Shown here: piece after piece, positions 17,707 to 26,237 of the stretch | Layout of the letters: every line of letters begins with the position of its first letter | Numbering within the stretch: position 1 is the first letter of the stretch | NCBI GenBank assembly: GCA_965198905.1 | Contig: OZ240678.1 | Span: forward strand, 186,001-250,000 | Reading direction: 5' to 3' | DNA: 64,000 nucleotides | Source of the DNA: CAHJWH01 sp965198905 | GTDB taxonomy: Bacteria > Pseudomonadota > Alphaproteobacteria > Caulobacterales > Caulobacteraceae | Position numbers and translations under genes: made by a program | The notes under the pieces: model-generated | Told to the model about the DNA's origin: nothing | What the model saw: the letters and a program-made list of their open reading frames with translations, nothing else | The model's database searches: none

Positions 17707-19488
17707 ATGAACAGGATCAAGCTGGCCGGCCGGACCTCCCAGATCGCGCTCGCCTGCGCCGCCGCCGCGGCCCTTCTGGCAGGTTGCAACAAGGATCAGA
17801 CCGCCGCCACCACGGCCCCGCCGCTGGATGCGCTGCCCCTGACCTCGACGGTGACCCCGACGACGCCCGCCCCCAGCGCCTCCGCCCTGCCGGCGGCGCG
17901 GCCTGCGCGGATCGCGCGCCTGGTGCAGCCGCAGGACGGCTACGCCTATCTCGACCGCGCCTATGCGGCCAGCGACGGCTACGCGGATGCGCCGCCCGAC
18001 TACGCCGTCGACTATGACGGCGAGCGGCCCTGGGTCTGGCGCGGCGCGGATGCGTCGGAGCGGGTGGTGGAGCGGACGCCTGAGGGCCTGCGCTACTATT
18101 ACTACGAGCCCGGCGCGTCCGAGCCCTACCTGATCCAGGATCCGAACTACGGATACGGCTACAGCGACGGGCAGCTGGTGGCGGTCTATGGGCCGAACGG
18201 CGCGCTTGAGCCCTATGACGTGGAGGCCGAACGCGCGGGAGTCGCCGGGCGCTATCTGGCCTGGGCGGCGGGGCTGTACGCCGCGTCCCTGCACCAGCAG
18301 CGCTACGCGGTGGAACGCACCCACTGGGACGAGCGGCGCTCCGACATCGCCGCCCAGCGGGCCGCCTGGTCCTCGCAGCAGAACAACTACGCCGCCTGGA
18401 ACGACTATCACCAGGCCCACGCCGCGGCGGAGCAGGCCCACTGGGCGGGCGAGCGAAACCGCCGAGTCGCGGAAGCCGCCAGCTATGGCGCGCCCACCAA
18501 CGGCGCCACGATTTACGGCGGCCCCAACTATCGGGGTCCCACCTATGGCGCGCCCACCTACAACGCACCGGTCTATGCAGGCCCGAACTACGACGCCCCA
18601 CGCTACAACGCGCCGCGCTTCAATGCCCCCAGCTATAATGCGCCTGCCTATTCGGCGCGGGCCTACGGCCCGCCGGCTGGGGAATTCGCCGGTCGCGAAG
18701 GGCGAAACGGCCAGCAGCTGGCCAACCAGCCGTTCACGCCGCCGAACACCTTCGGCATTCACGGCGCGCCGCCAAGCAGCTACGCCGACCACCTGGACGC
18801 CGTGCGCGCCGCATCGGCGCAGGCGACGGCGCAGCGGCAGGCGAGCTTGCAGCAGTCCCAAGCCGCCTTGCAGGCACAGCGTCAGGGCGCGGCCCAGGCC
18901 CACGCCGCGCAGATGCAGGCCATGCACAACCAGCAGGCCCAGAATCAGGCGGCGCAAGCCCAGAGAGAGGCCACCCTGCAGCAAGGACGCCAGGCCGAAC
19001 AGGCTCAGCGGGAGGCGGCGCAGCAGGCCCATCAGGCTCAGGAGCAGGCAGGGCGCCAACAACAGATGCAGGCCCGCGCCGCGGAAGCGGACCGGCAGGC
19101 CACCTTCCAGCAGCAACGCCAGGTCGAACAGGCCCAGCGCGCCGCCGCCCAGCAGGACCACATGGCCCAACAGCAGGCCGTCCGCGCGCAGGCCCAGGCC
19201 GCCGCGGCTCAGCGTCAAGGCGCCGAACAGGCTCGCGCCGCCGCAGCGGCGGAGGGTCAGGCCCGCGCCCAGGCCGCCGCACAGCAGGCCCATGCACAGC
19301 AAGCGCAGGCCGCCCAGCAGGCCCGCGCACAGCAGGCGCAGGCCGCCGCCCAGCACGGCGCCGCAGAGCAGCAGGCGAGAGCGGCTCAAGCCCAGGCCCA
19401 GGCTCACGCCGCCCGCCCCGGACCTCTTGGACCCCACCCGCAAGGGCCGCATGGCGACGACCGGCAGGACCACGGCCAGCGCCCCTGA
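17707..19488 (+). CDS. Repeat-rich lipoprotein (Tyr-x-Ala-Pro repeats, Gln/Ala coiled tail)
   Basis: 593 residues of unknown function. A signal peptide with lipobox LLAGC (Cys27) predicts an envelope lipoprotein. Residues 75-250 form an Asp/Tyr-rich domain (PEGLRYYYYEPG, PNYGYGYSDGQLVAVYG). About residues 258-325 are a tandem series of YGAP/YNAP/YRGP/YDAP-type units. From about 365 to 580 the protein is almost wholly Ala, Gln, Arg and His with heptad-like spacing, suggesting a long helix or coiled coil rooted at the membrane. The composition resembles cell-wall or surface-adhesive proteins, but no homologous family is recognised. Divergent from the porin gene, with a 206-base gap that shows no obvious site. 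Confidence 0.7.
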   Translation: MNRIKLAGRTSQIALACAAAAALLAGCNKDQTAATTAPPLDALPLTSTVTPTTPAPSASALPAARPARIARLVQPQDGYAYLDRAYAASDGYADAPPDYAVDYDGERPWVWRGADASERVVERTPEGLRYYYYEPGASEPYLIQDPNYGYGYSDGQLVAVYGPNGALEPYDVEAERAGVAGRYLAWAAGLYAASLHQQRYAVERTHWDERRSDIAAQRAAWSSQQNNYAAWNDYHQAHAAAEQAHWAGERNRRVAEAASYGAPTNGATIYGGPNYRGPTYGAPTYNAPVYAGPNYDAPRYNAPRFNAPSYNAPAYSARAYGPPAGEFAGREGRNGQQLANQPFTPPNTFGIHGAPPSSYADHLDAVRAASAQATAQRQASLQQSQAALQAQRQGAAQAHAAQMQAMHNQQAQNQAAQAQREATLQQGRQAEQAQREAAQQAHQAQEQAGRQQQMQARAAEADRQATFQQQRQVEQAQRAAAQQDHMAQQQAVRAQAQAAAAQRQGAEQARAAAAAEGQARAQAAAQQAHAQQAQAAQQARAQQAQAAAQHGAAEQQARAAQAQAQAHAARPGPLGPHPQGPHGDDRQDHGQRP

Positions 19489-19570
19489 AGCCCGTGTCCC
19501 TCTAGGAAAGGGAGCAGGTTCAGCGCCGGCGCGTTGACTGCTCTCGATTCATACGGAGACACATGCCGCC

Positions 19571-19939
19571 ATGGCGCACTTCAAGCTCAACGAAGAGGAC
19601 GACGGCTTCCTGAACCTTCCGCAAGGCGCCGTACTCGTCGCCTCCGGCATGGACGGCGCCGAGACCTGGCTGGAGCGCGACAAGGACACCACGGTGCGGA
19701 TCGTGGTCGCCAGCGTCGGCATCGCCACCGCTGACGGCGCAAGCCTGGAGTCGGTGATCGAAGTGGACGGGGCGAGTGCGAGCGGCCGGGCGGGTCCCGC
19801 CCAGTCGGACACCCACCTTCAGTCGCTGCAGAGTGTTCAGGTCGTTTTGAAGCCGGACCAGAGGTTGAACTTCAAGGCCTATCCGCGCCCCTCCAACGTC
19901 AGGGTGATGAAGACGGTGGTGTACACCTCCGATCTGTAA
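19571..19939 (+). CDS. Small acidic protein of unknown family
   Basis: 122 residues, no signal peptide, no membrane helix and no recognised motif. The sequence alternates beta-strand-like stretches (GAVLVASGMDG, TVRIVVASVGIA, VQVVLKPDQRLNFKAY, VRVMKTVVYTSDL), suggesting a small beta-sandwich. Coding bias looks like the rest of the genome. A GGAG lies about 13 bases before the chosen ATG and is better placed for another ATG at 19562 in a different frame, which opens only a 16-codon reading frame that overlaps the start. No function is proposed. Confidence 0.6.
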   Translation: MAHFKLNEEDDGFLNLPQGAVLVASGMDGAETWLERDKDTTVRIVVASVGIATADGASLESVIEVDGASASGRAGPAQSDTHLQSLQSVQVVLKPDQRLNFKAYPRPSNVRVMKTVVYTSDL

Positions 19940-20020
19940 CGGCTTTCGTCTTGTGCCTGGTGGAGGGTTCGAACGAATTAAGCTGATGCTAGCCGCGCAG
20001 CGGCCAACGAGCCCTTCTTC

Positions 20021-20162
20021 CAGATGCTCCCCCTCAGGGGGAGCTGTCGGCGGATCCGACTGTGGGGGCTCCAGTCCGGAACCGACGGCGCAGCCCCCTC
20101 CACCAAGCTACGCTCAGTTCCCCTCCCCTAGAAGGGGAGGATCAAGGCGCCGGCGGTCAGCC
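20021..20162 (-). repeat. Interspersed mosaic repeat R1, copy 2 (reverse orientation)
   Basis: The reverse complement reads GCCTTGATCCTCCCC, a G/C-run hairpin, TGGTGGAGGGGGCTGCGCC, GGTTCCGGACTGGAGCCCCC, CAGTCGGATCCGCCGACAGC and GGGGGAGCATCTGG. It matches copy 3 (33579-33721) almost block by block. It occupies the 297-base gap between the small protein and dusB; nothing else is recognisable there. Confidence 0.75.
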
Positions 20163-20236
20163 TCTGGGGCACGGTCCTCGGGCTTAGGCCCGATGGGTCG
20201 AGTTGCCGCTGGTGGCGACCCTCAGCGTCTCAACCC

Positions 20237-21268
20237 ATGAAGGTCGGGGCGATCGACCTGGGCGGCCGGGTGCTCGCCGCGCCGATGACGGGGGTCACCG
20301 ACCTCCCCTTTCGTGAAACCTTGACGCGGCTGGGGGCGAGCTATGTCGCCACGGAGATGGTGGCGTGCGCCGAGCTGGCGAGCGGCCGGCCTGACGTCGT
20401 CCGGCGCGCGACCCTCAGCGAACAGGGCGGCCTCACCGTCATCCAGCTGGTCGGGCGAGAGGAAGGTTGGCTGGCGCAGGGCGCCCGCCTCGCCGAAGCG
20501 GCGGGGGCGGACATCGTCGACCTCAATATGGGATGTCCGGCCAAGGAGGTGACCGGCGCCCTGGCTGGATCGGCGCTCATGCGCGACCTGGATCAGGCCA
20601 GCCGGCTGATCGCCGCCACCGTCGCGGCCACCCGCCTGCCCGTCACCCTGAAGATGCGGCTGGGATGGGACGCGGCCTCGCACAACGCCGACGAGCTCGC
20701 CGCGCGCGCCGAACAGCTCGGTGTCCAGGCCTTCGCCGTTCACGGGCGCACCCGCTGTCAGTTCTACAAGGGCGCTGCGGACTGGACCGCCGTGGCGGAT
20801 GTGAAAGCGGCGACCCGGGCGCCAGTCGTGGTCAACGGCGACATCCTCGACGCCGACGACGCTCTGCACGCCCTCTCACAGTCCCAGGCCGACGCGGTGA
20901 TGGTCGGCCGCGGGCTCTATGGGCGGCCCTGGATGGTCGCGGTGGTGGAGGCCGCGCTGGAAGGGCGCATCGTTCCCGAGCCCGGTCCGGAAGACCGCCT
21001 CGCGATCGTGCTCGATCATTTCGAGAGGGCTCTGCGCTTCTACGGCGACAGGCTAGGCCTGCGCACCTTCCGCAAGCACCTTGGCTGGTATGTCGAGCGG
21101 GCGCCCTGGCCGGCAGACGCCGCCGCACGCCGCGCCGCTAAGGCCCGTCTCTGCCAACTCGACACCCCCGCCGACGTCGCCGCCGGTCTGACCCGGCTTT
21201 GGCTGGACCCGCCCGAAACGCGAGCGGAGCCAACCGATCAGGCGGCTAACGCTCCGGGTGGCAGCTGA
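20237..21268 (+). CDS. dusB: tRNA-dihydrouridine synthase DusB
   Basis: Flavoenzyme that reduces uridine to dihydrouridine in the tRNA D-loop using NADPH. It has 343 residues. Visible motifs are the FMN-binding APMTGVTDLPFR at the N-terminus, the active-site block NMGCPAKEVTG with catalytic Cys100, LKMRLGWD, HGRTRCQFYKG, VVNGDI and VMVGRGLYGRPW. In many alphaproteobacteria this gene leads an ntr operon; here it stands alone, and its last 23 bases overlap the convergent gene 21246-22076. No strong Shine-Dalgarno is seen before the ATG. Confidence 0.93.
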   Translation: MKVGAIDLGGRVLAAPMTGVTDLPFRETLTRLGASYVATEMVACAELASGRPDVVRRATLSEQGGLTVIQLVGREEGWLAQGARLAEAAGADIVDLNMGCPAKEVTGALAGSALMRDLDQASRLIAATVAATRLPVTLKMRLGWDAASHNADELAARAEQLGVQAFAVHGRTRCQFYKGAADWTAVADVKAATRAPVVVNGDILDADDALHALSQSQADAVMVGRGLYGRPWMVAVVEAALEGRIVPEPGPEDRLAIVLDHFERALRFYGDRLGLRTFRKHLGWYVERAPWPADAAARRAAKARLCQLDTPADVAAGLTRLWLDPPETRAEPTDQAANAPGGS

Positions 21269-22076
21269 CGTCGGAGGCGCCGCTGACGGCGTTATAGCGG
21301 TTGAGGGTGGCCCCGACGCCCTGACGGCGCCCGTTGATGACGGCGATGCACTGGGCGGCGGCGCCGGGCGTCGCCGTCAGGCCCTGCAGACAATGCACGT
21401 CCAGCGTCTCGACCTGACCGTGACGCATGATGTCCTGTCCGCAGATCCTGGCGACGTGGCCGCTGGTGACCACGATGGGCGATGAGGACGCATTCGACGC
21501 CTGGTCGATCGGCTGGGTCGAGGACGAGGACACCTGATTTTCCAACGGGGCGGCCGTCGCCGGCGACGGCGCAGAGCCGCCCATGTTCGCCTGAGGGCCG
21601 GTCGCGCCACCGTCCGCGGTTTCGTTTGAGGCGGAGGCCGTGGGTGAAGCCTGGACGCCGAAAAGGCCGCCCGCCGGCAGGTTCAGCGACAGCACGGACC
21701 ATCCGTCCTGGCCCTTGACCAGGCCGATGCTGGCAGGGATCGCCCCGCCGCCCTTCAGGTTGATGACGCCGGCCAGCTCGGTCACATCGGCGGCGGCGCC
21801 CTGCTTGGCGTCGGACTTCTTCCAGCTGGAGGACTGGTAGGACCCCAGCTGGCTCGCCTGGGCGCTCGCGACGAAGGTGTCGAGGGGGGTCGCGCGCTGG
21901 AAGGCGGGCGAGGTCGTCGCATAGGCCGCCTGGGCGCCCTTGGACGGGATGCTGGCGAAGAAGCCCTCGGCGGCGTCCTTGGGGCCTCCGCCTATGCCGT
22001 TGACCAGCAGCCAGAATAGCACCAGCACCACGACCGTCGCCGCCGCGGCGATTCCGAGCTTAATCGTCTGGCTCAA
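21246..22076 (-). CDS. Membrane-anchored protein of unknown function
   Basis: About 276 residues. One N-terminal membrane helix (LGIAAAATVVVLVLFWLLV) places the rest in the periplasm. The first half (KDAAEGFFASIPSKGAQAAYATT) resembles small NTF2-like or DUF4864-type domains; a Ser/Ala/Thr/Pro-rich linker follows, then a tail with four cysteines (ICGQDIM, DVHCLQG, AAQCIAVI, DVSCHPER) that could form two disulfides. The TTG at 22076 is chosen because AAGGAAG lies about 7 bases upstream; the frame is open to an ATG at 22154. Divergent from motB, convergent and overlapping with dusB. Not a family I can name with confidence. Confidence 0.65.
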   Translation of the reverse strand: MSQTIKLGIAAAATVVVLVLFWLLVNGIGGGPKDAAEGFFASIPSKGAQAAYATTSPAFQRATPLDTFVASAQASQLGSYQSSSWKKSDAKQGAAADVTELAGVINLKGGGAIPASIGLVKGQDGWSVLSLNLPAGGLFGVQASPTASASNETADGGATGPQANMGGSAPSPATAAPLENQVSSSSTQPIDQASNASSSPIVVTSGHVARICGQDIMRHGQVETLDVHCLQGLTATPGAAAQCIAVINGRRQGVGATLNRYNAVSGASDVSCHPER

Positions 22077-22204
22077 CCCGTTCTTCCTTCTAAGCTGCCG
22101 ATCACGCCCGCCCGCAGGCCGAGCTTCGCCGATCCGTCCAGGATGCAACACCATCTTAACGACGCGCCGCCTAGTCAGGGTGAACGCGCGATCAGGGTTA
22201 AACG

Positions 22205-23110
22205 ATGGCTTACGGCGACAACGCCCCGCCTGTCATCATCAAGAAGGTGAAGAAGGGCGGACACGGCGGCCATCACGGCGGCGCGTGGAAGGTCGCCTAC
22301 GCCGATTTCGTCACCGCCATGATGGCCTTCTTCCTGCTGATGTGGCTGATCAACACCACCAGTCCCGAGCAGAAGCGCGGCATCGCCGACTACTTCGCGC
22401 CCGCCAGCGTCTCCCAGACCACCAGCGGGTCCGGCGGCATCCTGGCCGGCACGGGCCTGAGCGACAACGGGGCCAAGAGCGACGGCGCCGCCGCAACCCC
22501 CTCTCCCGCCCAACCCGAGACCCCGACCGCCCCCACCGACGCCAAGGCCGCAAAGGCGGGCGCCGGCGCCGGTGCGGGCGGCGCGTCCGCCGACGCGGCC
22601 GCCCAGGCCAAGTCCGAAGCGGACGAGTTCAAGAGCGCGGCCGAGAGCCTGCGCCAGGCGCTGCAGGACATGCCCGAGCTGGCCGAGCTCTCCAAGCAGG
22701 TGATCGTGGACGTGACGCCCGAGGGCCTGCGCATCCAGCTCGTCGACCAGGAAGGCCGGTCGATGTTCGACCAGGGCTCGGCCAAGCCCAACGATCGGGC
22801 GCGGCTGTTGCTGCGTGCGGTGTCCAAGGTCATCCGCCAGCTGCATAACCGCGTCACCGTCTCCGGTCATACCAGCGCCGTGGTCGGCCCCGCGGCCGGT
22901 GGCGACGACTGGGCCTTGTCGGCGGAGCGCGCCAATGCGGCGCGAAGCGTGCTCCAGGAAGCCGGCGTCGAGGCGGATCGCATCTACCAAGTGTCCGGCA
23001 AGGCCAATTCCGACCCGCTCTATCCCGACGATCCCACCCTGCCCGGCAACAGGCGCATCGCCATCACGCTGCTGCGTGAAAAGCCGGTGCTGCCGCCGGA
23101 TCACACATGA
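22205..23110 (+). CDS. motB: Flagellar motor stator protein MotB
   Basis: With MotA it forms the proton-driven stator of the flagellar motor and is fixed to peptidoglycan by its periplasmic domain. It has 301 residues: a basic cytoplasmic start (IIKKVKKGG), one membrane helix with the proton-carrying Asp34 in VAYADFVTAMMAFFLLMWL, an Ala/Pro/Thr-rich linker of about 100 residues, and an OmpA-like peptidoglycan-binding domain (about 170-290) with TVSGHTSA, LSAERANAARSVL and NRRIAITLL. motA is not adjacent, which fits an order in which motA and motB are unlinked. The start at ATG 22205 has AGGG about 8 bases upstream. Confidence 0.95.
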   Translation: MAYGDNAPPVIIKKVKKGGHGGHHGGAWKVAYADFVTAMMAFFLLMWLINTTSPEQKRGIADYFAPASVSQTTSGSGGILAGTGLSDNGAKSDGAAATPSPAQPETPTAPTDAKAAKAGAGAGAGGASADAAAQAKSEADEFKSAAESLRQALQDMPELAELSKQVIVDVTPEGLRIQLVDQEGRSMFDQGSAKPNDRARLLLRAVSKVIRQLHNRVTVSGHTSAVVGPAAGGDDWALSAERANAARSVLQEAGVEADRIYQVSGKANSDPLYPDDPTLPGNRRIAITLLREKPVLPPDHT

Positions 23111-23216
23111 GCAAGTCGGGGCCAGCGGCGTCTCGCCCCTTGCGGCGGAGGGGCGGACGGCCCCAAATCGAAGCCATGCCGGATTCGCCCCGCCGTCTCG
23201 AGCCTCGCCTTCGTCC

Positions 23217-23972
23217 GTGACCCAGCACTTTGCGACACGCCAGCTTCGCTTCTTCCTGACCGCGCCGTCGCCCTGCCCTTATCTGCCGGGTCGTGACGAG
23301 CGAAAGGTGTTCGCCCACCTGCCGCTGAACGAAGGCCCGTCGGTCAATGACAGCCTGACCCAGGTCGGCTTCCGCCGCTCCCAGAACATCGCCTACCGGC
23401 CGGCCTGCGACGGCTGCGACGCCTGCGTGTCGGCGCGCATCCCCGTGGAGCACTATCCGCTCGGCCGCTCCGAACGCCGGGTGCTGGAGCGCAACGAAGA
23501 TGTGGACGCCAACCTGGTGGAGGCCGAGGCGACGCTGGAGCAGTTCGAACTGCTTCGCCGCTATCTGGGCGCGCGTCATTCCACCGGCGGCATGGCCGAC
23601 ATGACCTGGCCCGACTACGTCGCCATGGTCGAGGACACCGCCGTCCGCACCCACATCATCGAGTATCGTACGCCATCCCAGGATCGCGGACCCGGCGACC
23701 TGATCGCGTGTGTGCTCGTGGACATCCTGCACGACGGTTTGTCGCTGGTGTACAGCTTCTACGATCCAGCCCTGGCGCGACGCAGCCTCGGCTCCTTCGT
23801 CATCCTGGATCACGTGCGCCAGGCGAGTGCGGCGCGCCTGGCCTTCGTCTATCTCGGCTACTGGGTCTCGGGCAGCATCAAGATGGCCTACAAAGCGCGC
23901 TTCAATCCCCTGGAGGTGTTGAAGCCCGGCGGCTGGCGGCTGCTTTCCCAGCGCGAGCGCGAAGAGGTCTGA
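23217..23972 (+). CDS. bpt: Aspartate/glutamate leucyltransferase Bpt (N-end rule)
   Basis: Transfers Leu from Leu-tRNA to proteins with N-terminal Asp or Glu, marking them for ClpS/ClpAP degradation. It has 251 residues, normal for Bpt. Signature parts are LRFFLTAPSPCPYLPGRDER, FRRSQNIAYRPACDGCDACV with the CxxCxxC cluster, GYWVSGSIKMAYKARF and the LKPGGW end. The frame is open far upstream within motB, but homology begins at the GTG at 23217. It lies 106 bases after motB in the same direction. Confidence 0.93.
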   Translation: MTQHFATRQLRFFLTAPSPCPYLPGRDERKVFAHLPLNEGPSVNDSLTQVGFRRSQNIAYRPACDGCDACVSARIPVEHYPLGRSERRVLERNEDVDANLVEAEATLEQFELLRRYLGARHSTGGMADMTWPDYVAMVEDTAVRTHIIEYRTPSQDRGPGDLIACVLVDILHDGLSLVYSFYDPALARRSLGSFVILDHVRQASAARLAFVYLGYWVSGSIKMAYKARFNPLEVLKPGGWRLLSQREREEV

Positions 23973-23981
23973 GGCGACAAG

Positions 23982-24404
23982 GTGCGAGGCTCCTACAGAG
24001 AGACCGCCGCGATCGCGATCCTAGGCCGGGCGGCCTTCGTCGTCCTGCTGATTGCGCTTCTCTACGGGGCGTTCTTCCACTCCACGCACCTGTTCGCCTC
24101 CACCCACGTCGCCCACTTCGCGGGCTTCTACATCTTCTCCATGGCCTGCGCGGCGACGGCCAAGCGCCGCTCGGTGATTTCGCTCGGAGCCTACATCGCC
24201 GCGCTGGCCGTCGTCATCGAGGCGATCCGCGCGCTGATCTGGCTCCCGCTCGCCAGCACCTATCTCGACGCCGTGGGCGACCTGGCCGGCGTGGTCGGCG
24301 CGCTCGCCCCCATGCTGTTGCAGAAGGTCAGGAGCGACTTCGCCAACGACGTCGGGGTCGACGGCGGCGCGCGGTGGCCTTGGCGAGCCGGGATCGACCG
24401 ATAG
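23982..24404 (+). CDS. VanZ-like small membrane protein
   Basis: 140 residues with about four predicted membrane helices (AFVVLLIALLYGAFF, VAHFAGFYIFSMACAAT, LGAYIAALAVVIEAI, YLDAVGDLAGVVGALAPMLL). The pattern of His in the first loop, a HFAGFY segment, E-A-I in the third helix and a DxxGDxxGxxxG-like stretch in the fourth is typical of VanZ-like proteins, whose molecular role is unclear. GTG start at 23982, 9 bases after bpt, so it is probably co-transcribed. Confidence 0.6.
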   Translation: MRGSYRETAAIAILGRAAFVVLLIALLYGAFFHSTHLFASTHVAHFAGFYIFSMACAATAKRRSVISLGAYIAALAVVIEAIRALIWLPLASTYLDAVGDLAGVVGALAPMLLQKVRSDFANDVGVDGGARWPWRAGIDR

Positions 24405-24504
24405 CCTGGCTTGGCGCCTCCCATCCGGCTGGACGGCGAGGCCGGTTTTTCGCCCGCCCCCTGATAGGCTATGATCGCGGGAGGCCGCATCCGGGAGTTC
24501 CGCC

Positions 24505-24906
24505 ATGTCGGTGGTCGGACCTTTGAAACTCAAGGCGCAGATCATGTGCGGCGACGACGCCGCCATGGGGCCGGGCAAGGCGATGGTGCTCGACGCCATC
24601 GCCCGCACCGGCTCGATCTCCGCAGCCGGGCGCGATCTGGGCATGAGCTACAGGCGAACGTGGCTGCTGGTCGACAGCATGAACCGTTGCTGGTCTGAGC
24701 GGCTGGTGGAGACGCACAAGGGCGGCGGCGAACAGGGCGGCGCGCGGCTCACCGGCCGCGGACGCGCCATCCTGGACGCCTTTCGCAACCTCGAACGGCG
24801 GTTGGAGGCCGCGGCTTTTGACGGCGACTACGAGCTGCTGATCGAAGGTCTGCTCACGCTCCCGGCCCCCGACCCCGAGCCTTCCGAAAAGAAGACCCGG
24901 CGCTAA
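24505..24906 (+). CDS. ModE-type winged-helix regulator without molybdate-binding domain
   Basis: 133 residues, about the size of the DNA-binding half of ModE. The helix-turn-helix is LDAIARTGSISAAGRDLGMS followed by YRRTWLLVDSMN and the wing GGGEQGGARLTGRGR, all as in the LysR-like N-terminal domain of ModE. The C-terminal Mop domains that sense molybdate are absent, so it may sense something else or act as a constitutive or partner-dependent regulator. The start has GGGAG 7 bases upstream. No molybdenum gene is nearby in the window. Confidence 0.85.
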   Translation: MSVVGPLKLKAQIMCGDDAAMGPGKAMVLDAIARTGSISAAGRDLGMSYRRTWLLVDSMNRCWSERLVETHKGGGEQGGARLTGRGRAILDAFRNLERRLEAAAFDGDYELLIEGLLTLPAPDPEPSEKKTRR

Positions 24907-24960
24907 CCTCGCTTAAACCCTCGTTGTGCTTAATGAGTTAGGGTGCAGGGAGCCGCCGCA

Positions 24961-26079
24961 ATGAACGAACACGGCTTTCGTAACCTGGCGTTGCTGGACA
25001 TCACCGCCTCGACGGCGCGGGTGTTCAACCTTCGCCACACCTCCATCCATCACGCCGACGATCCCGAGCTGGCGAGCAGGCCCTTCTTCGAGCACCCCGC
25101 TCTGAACCGCGCCATCGTCATCAAGCATCATCTGCGCGGCAACGAGTTGGAGACCTTCGACAAGGTGCGCGCTTCGGCCACCAAGGTGATGCTGCCCATC
25201 GACCACGCCAACCTGCGATCCGGGGCCAAATACTTCTTCATCGGTCAGCGCGACTACGCTTGCGTCTTGGAACAGGAGTTCGGCTTCGATGACCCGGAGA
25301 CGGGCGACGCGCAACTGCTGAAGTTTCTGGATGAGATCCCGTCCTTCGATCCCTTCCTGCTGCGAGAACGTCTGAAGCGGGTCGATCACAGCCCGGCGGC
25401 TTGCTACTTCAACATCTCCCCCGCCGACACCGCACGCATGCTGAGTTTCGCCCAGGGCGAAATCCAGCCCCTCGTCGACATCGCCCTCGCCGGCGCCCCC
25501 GGCGCCAGCGAAGCCCTGGCCCGCAAGATCCTGTCCAACGCCGGCGACAGCGAGCTGGCGCCCCTGCGTCAGGTCCTGCAACTGCAGCCTGACCAGTTCT
25601 CCGAAGGCGTCTTCTGCTGGAAGGCCTTCCTCTACTACAAGTGGAAGCTGATTCATCTTCGACCGGGCATCGAAAAGGTTGGAGCGAACCTGACGACGAT
25701 CAAGCCGGTCAAGCGGGGCGGTCCGGACCTGCACGGCTATGTCGACGCCGCGCGGACCAACCTTCAGCGCGCCATGACCTCGGCCAGCCGCAGCGTCGCC
25801 CAGACGCTGGCGCTGTACGACGCCGCATATAACGGCCTGATCCGACAAGGCGACGGCGTCGGGTTCAGGGATTTCCTGCTGCAGGCGCCCGCGCGTTTCG
25901 GCAAGCTGGGCGAAGAGCTGGCGGCGGTGGATCACATGATCAGCTTCTGGCTCTATCGCTTCCCCGAAGGCCAGCGGACCATGGTGACGGTTGAGGAGCT
26001 GGCCGCGATCTTCCACGATTTCGAGGACGGCCTGTGCATCGCCACCCCCGTCCGTAGCCAGGAGATGGCGTTCGGGTGA
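24961..26079 (+). CDS. Protein of unknown family, 372 residues
   Basis: I do not recognise this protein. It is soluble-looking with no signal or membrane helix, and normally charged. The N-terminal half (DITASTARVFNLRHTSIHH, ALNRAIVIKHHLRGNE, TKVMLPIDHANLRSGAKYFF) looks like an alpha/beta domain. The second half is mainly helical and ends with FHDFEDGLCIATP. It contains several conserved-looking His/Asp/Arg residues but no known active-site signature. The ATG at 24961 is favoured over a GTG at 24943 because AGGGAG lies about 9 bases upstream. It begins 54 bases after the ModE-like gene, possibly in one unit. Confidence 0.75.
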   Translation: MNEHGFRNLALLDITASTARVFNLRHTSIHHADDPELASRPFFEHPALNRAIVIKHHLRGNELETFDKVRASATKVMLPIDHANLRSGAKYFFIGQRDYACVLEQEFGFDDPETGDAQLLKFLDEIPSFDPFLLRERLKRVDHSPAACYFNISPADTARMLSFAQGEIQPLVDIALAGAPGASEALARKILSNAGDSELAPLRQVLQLQPDQFSEGVFCWKAFLYYKWKLIHLRPGIEKVGANLTTIKPVKRGGPDLHGYVDAARTNLQRAMTSASRSVAQTLALYDAAYNGLIRQGDGVGFRDFLLQAPARFGKLGEELAAVDHMISFWLYRFPEGQRTMVTVEELAAIFHDFEDGLCIATPVRSQEMAFG

Positions 26080-26119
26080 GGGCGGGCTGACGGTGGCCGC
26101 AATCGTCGACCTTGAATTC

Positions 26120-26205
26120 GGCCTCGTCCTGAGCTTGTCGAAGGACGAGGCCGCGGCACGCCCGGTGGGTGCCTCGCACCTCTTGGCAGGCTCAGGATGA
26201 GGCGA
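26120..26205 (+). repeat. Interspersed palindromic repeat R2, copy 2
   Basis: GGCCTCGTCCTGAGCTTGTC, GAAGGACGAGGCC, GCACGCCCGGTGGGTGCCTC and then TTGGCAGGCTCAGGATGAGG. Same layout as 49025-49110, with a partly decayed right arm. It lies between the convergent ends of the unknown protein and the photolyase, where it could act as a bidirectional terminator. Confidence 0.7.
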
Positions 26206-26237
26206 CTGCTGGCGTTTACGGCCAACATCATCCGGCT

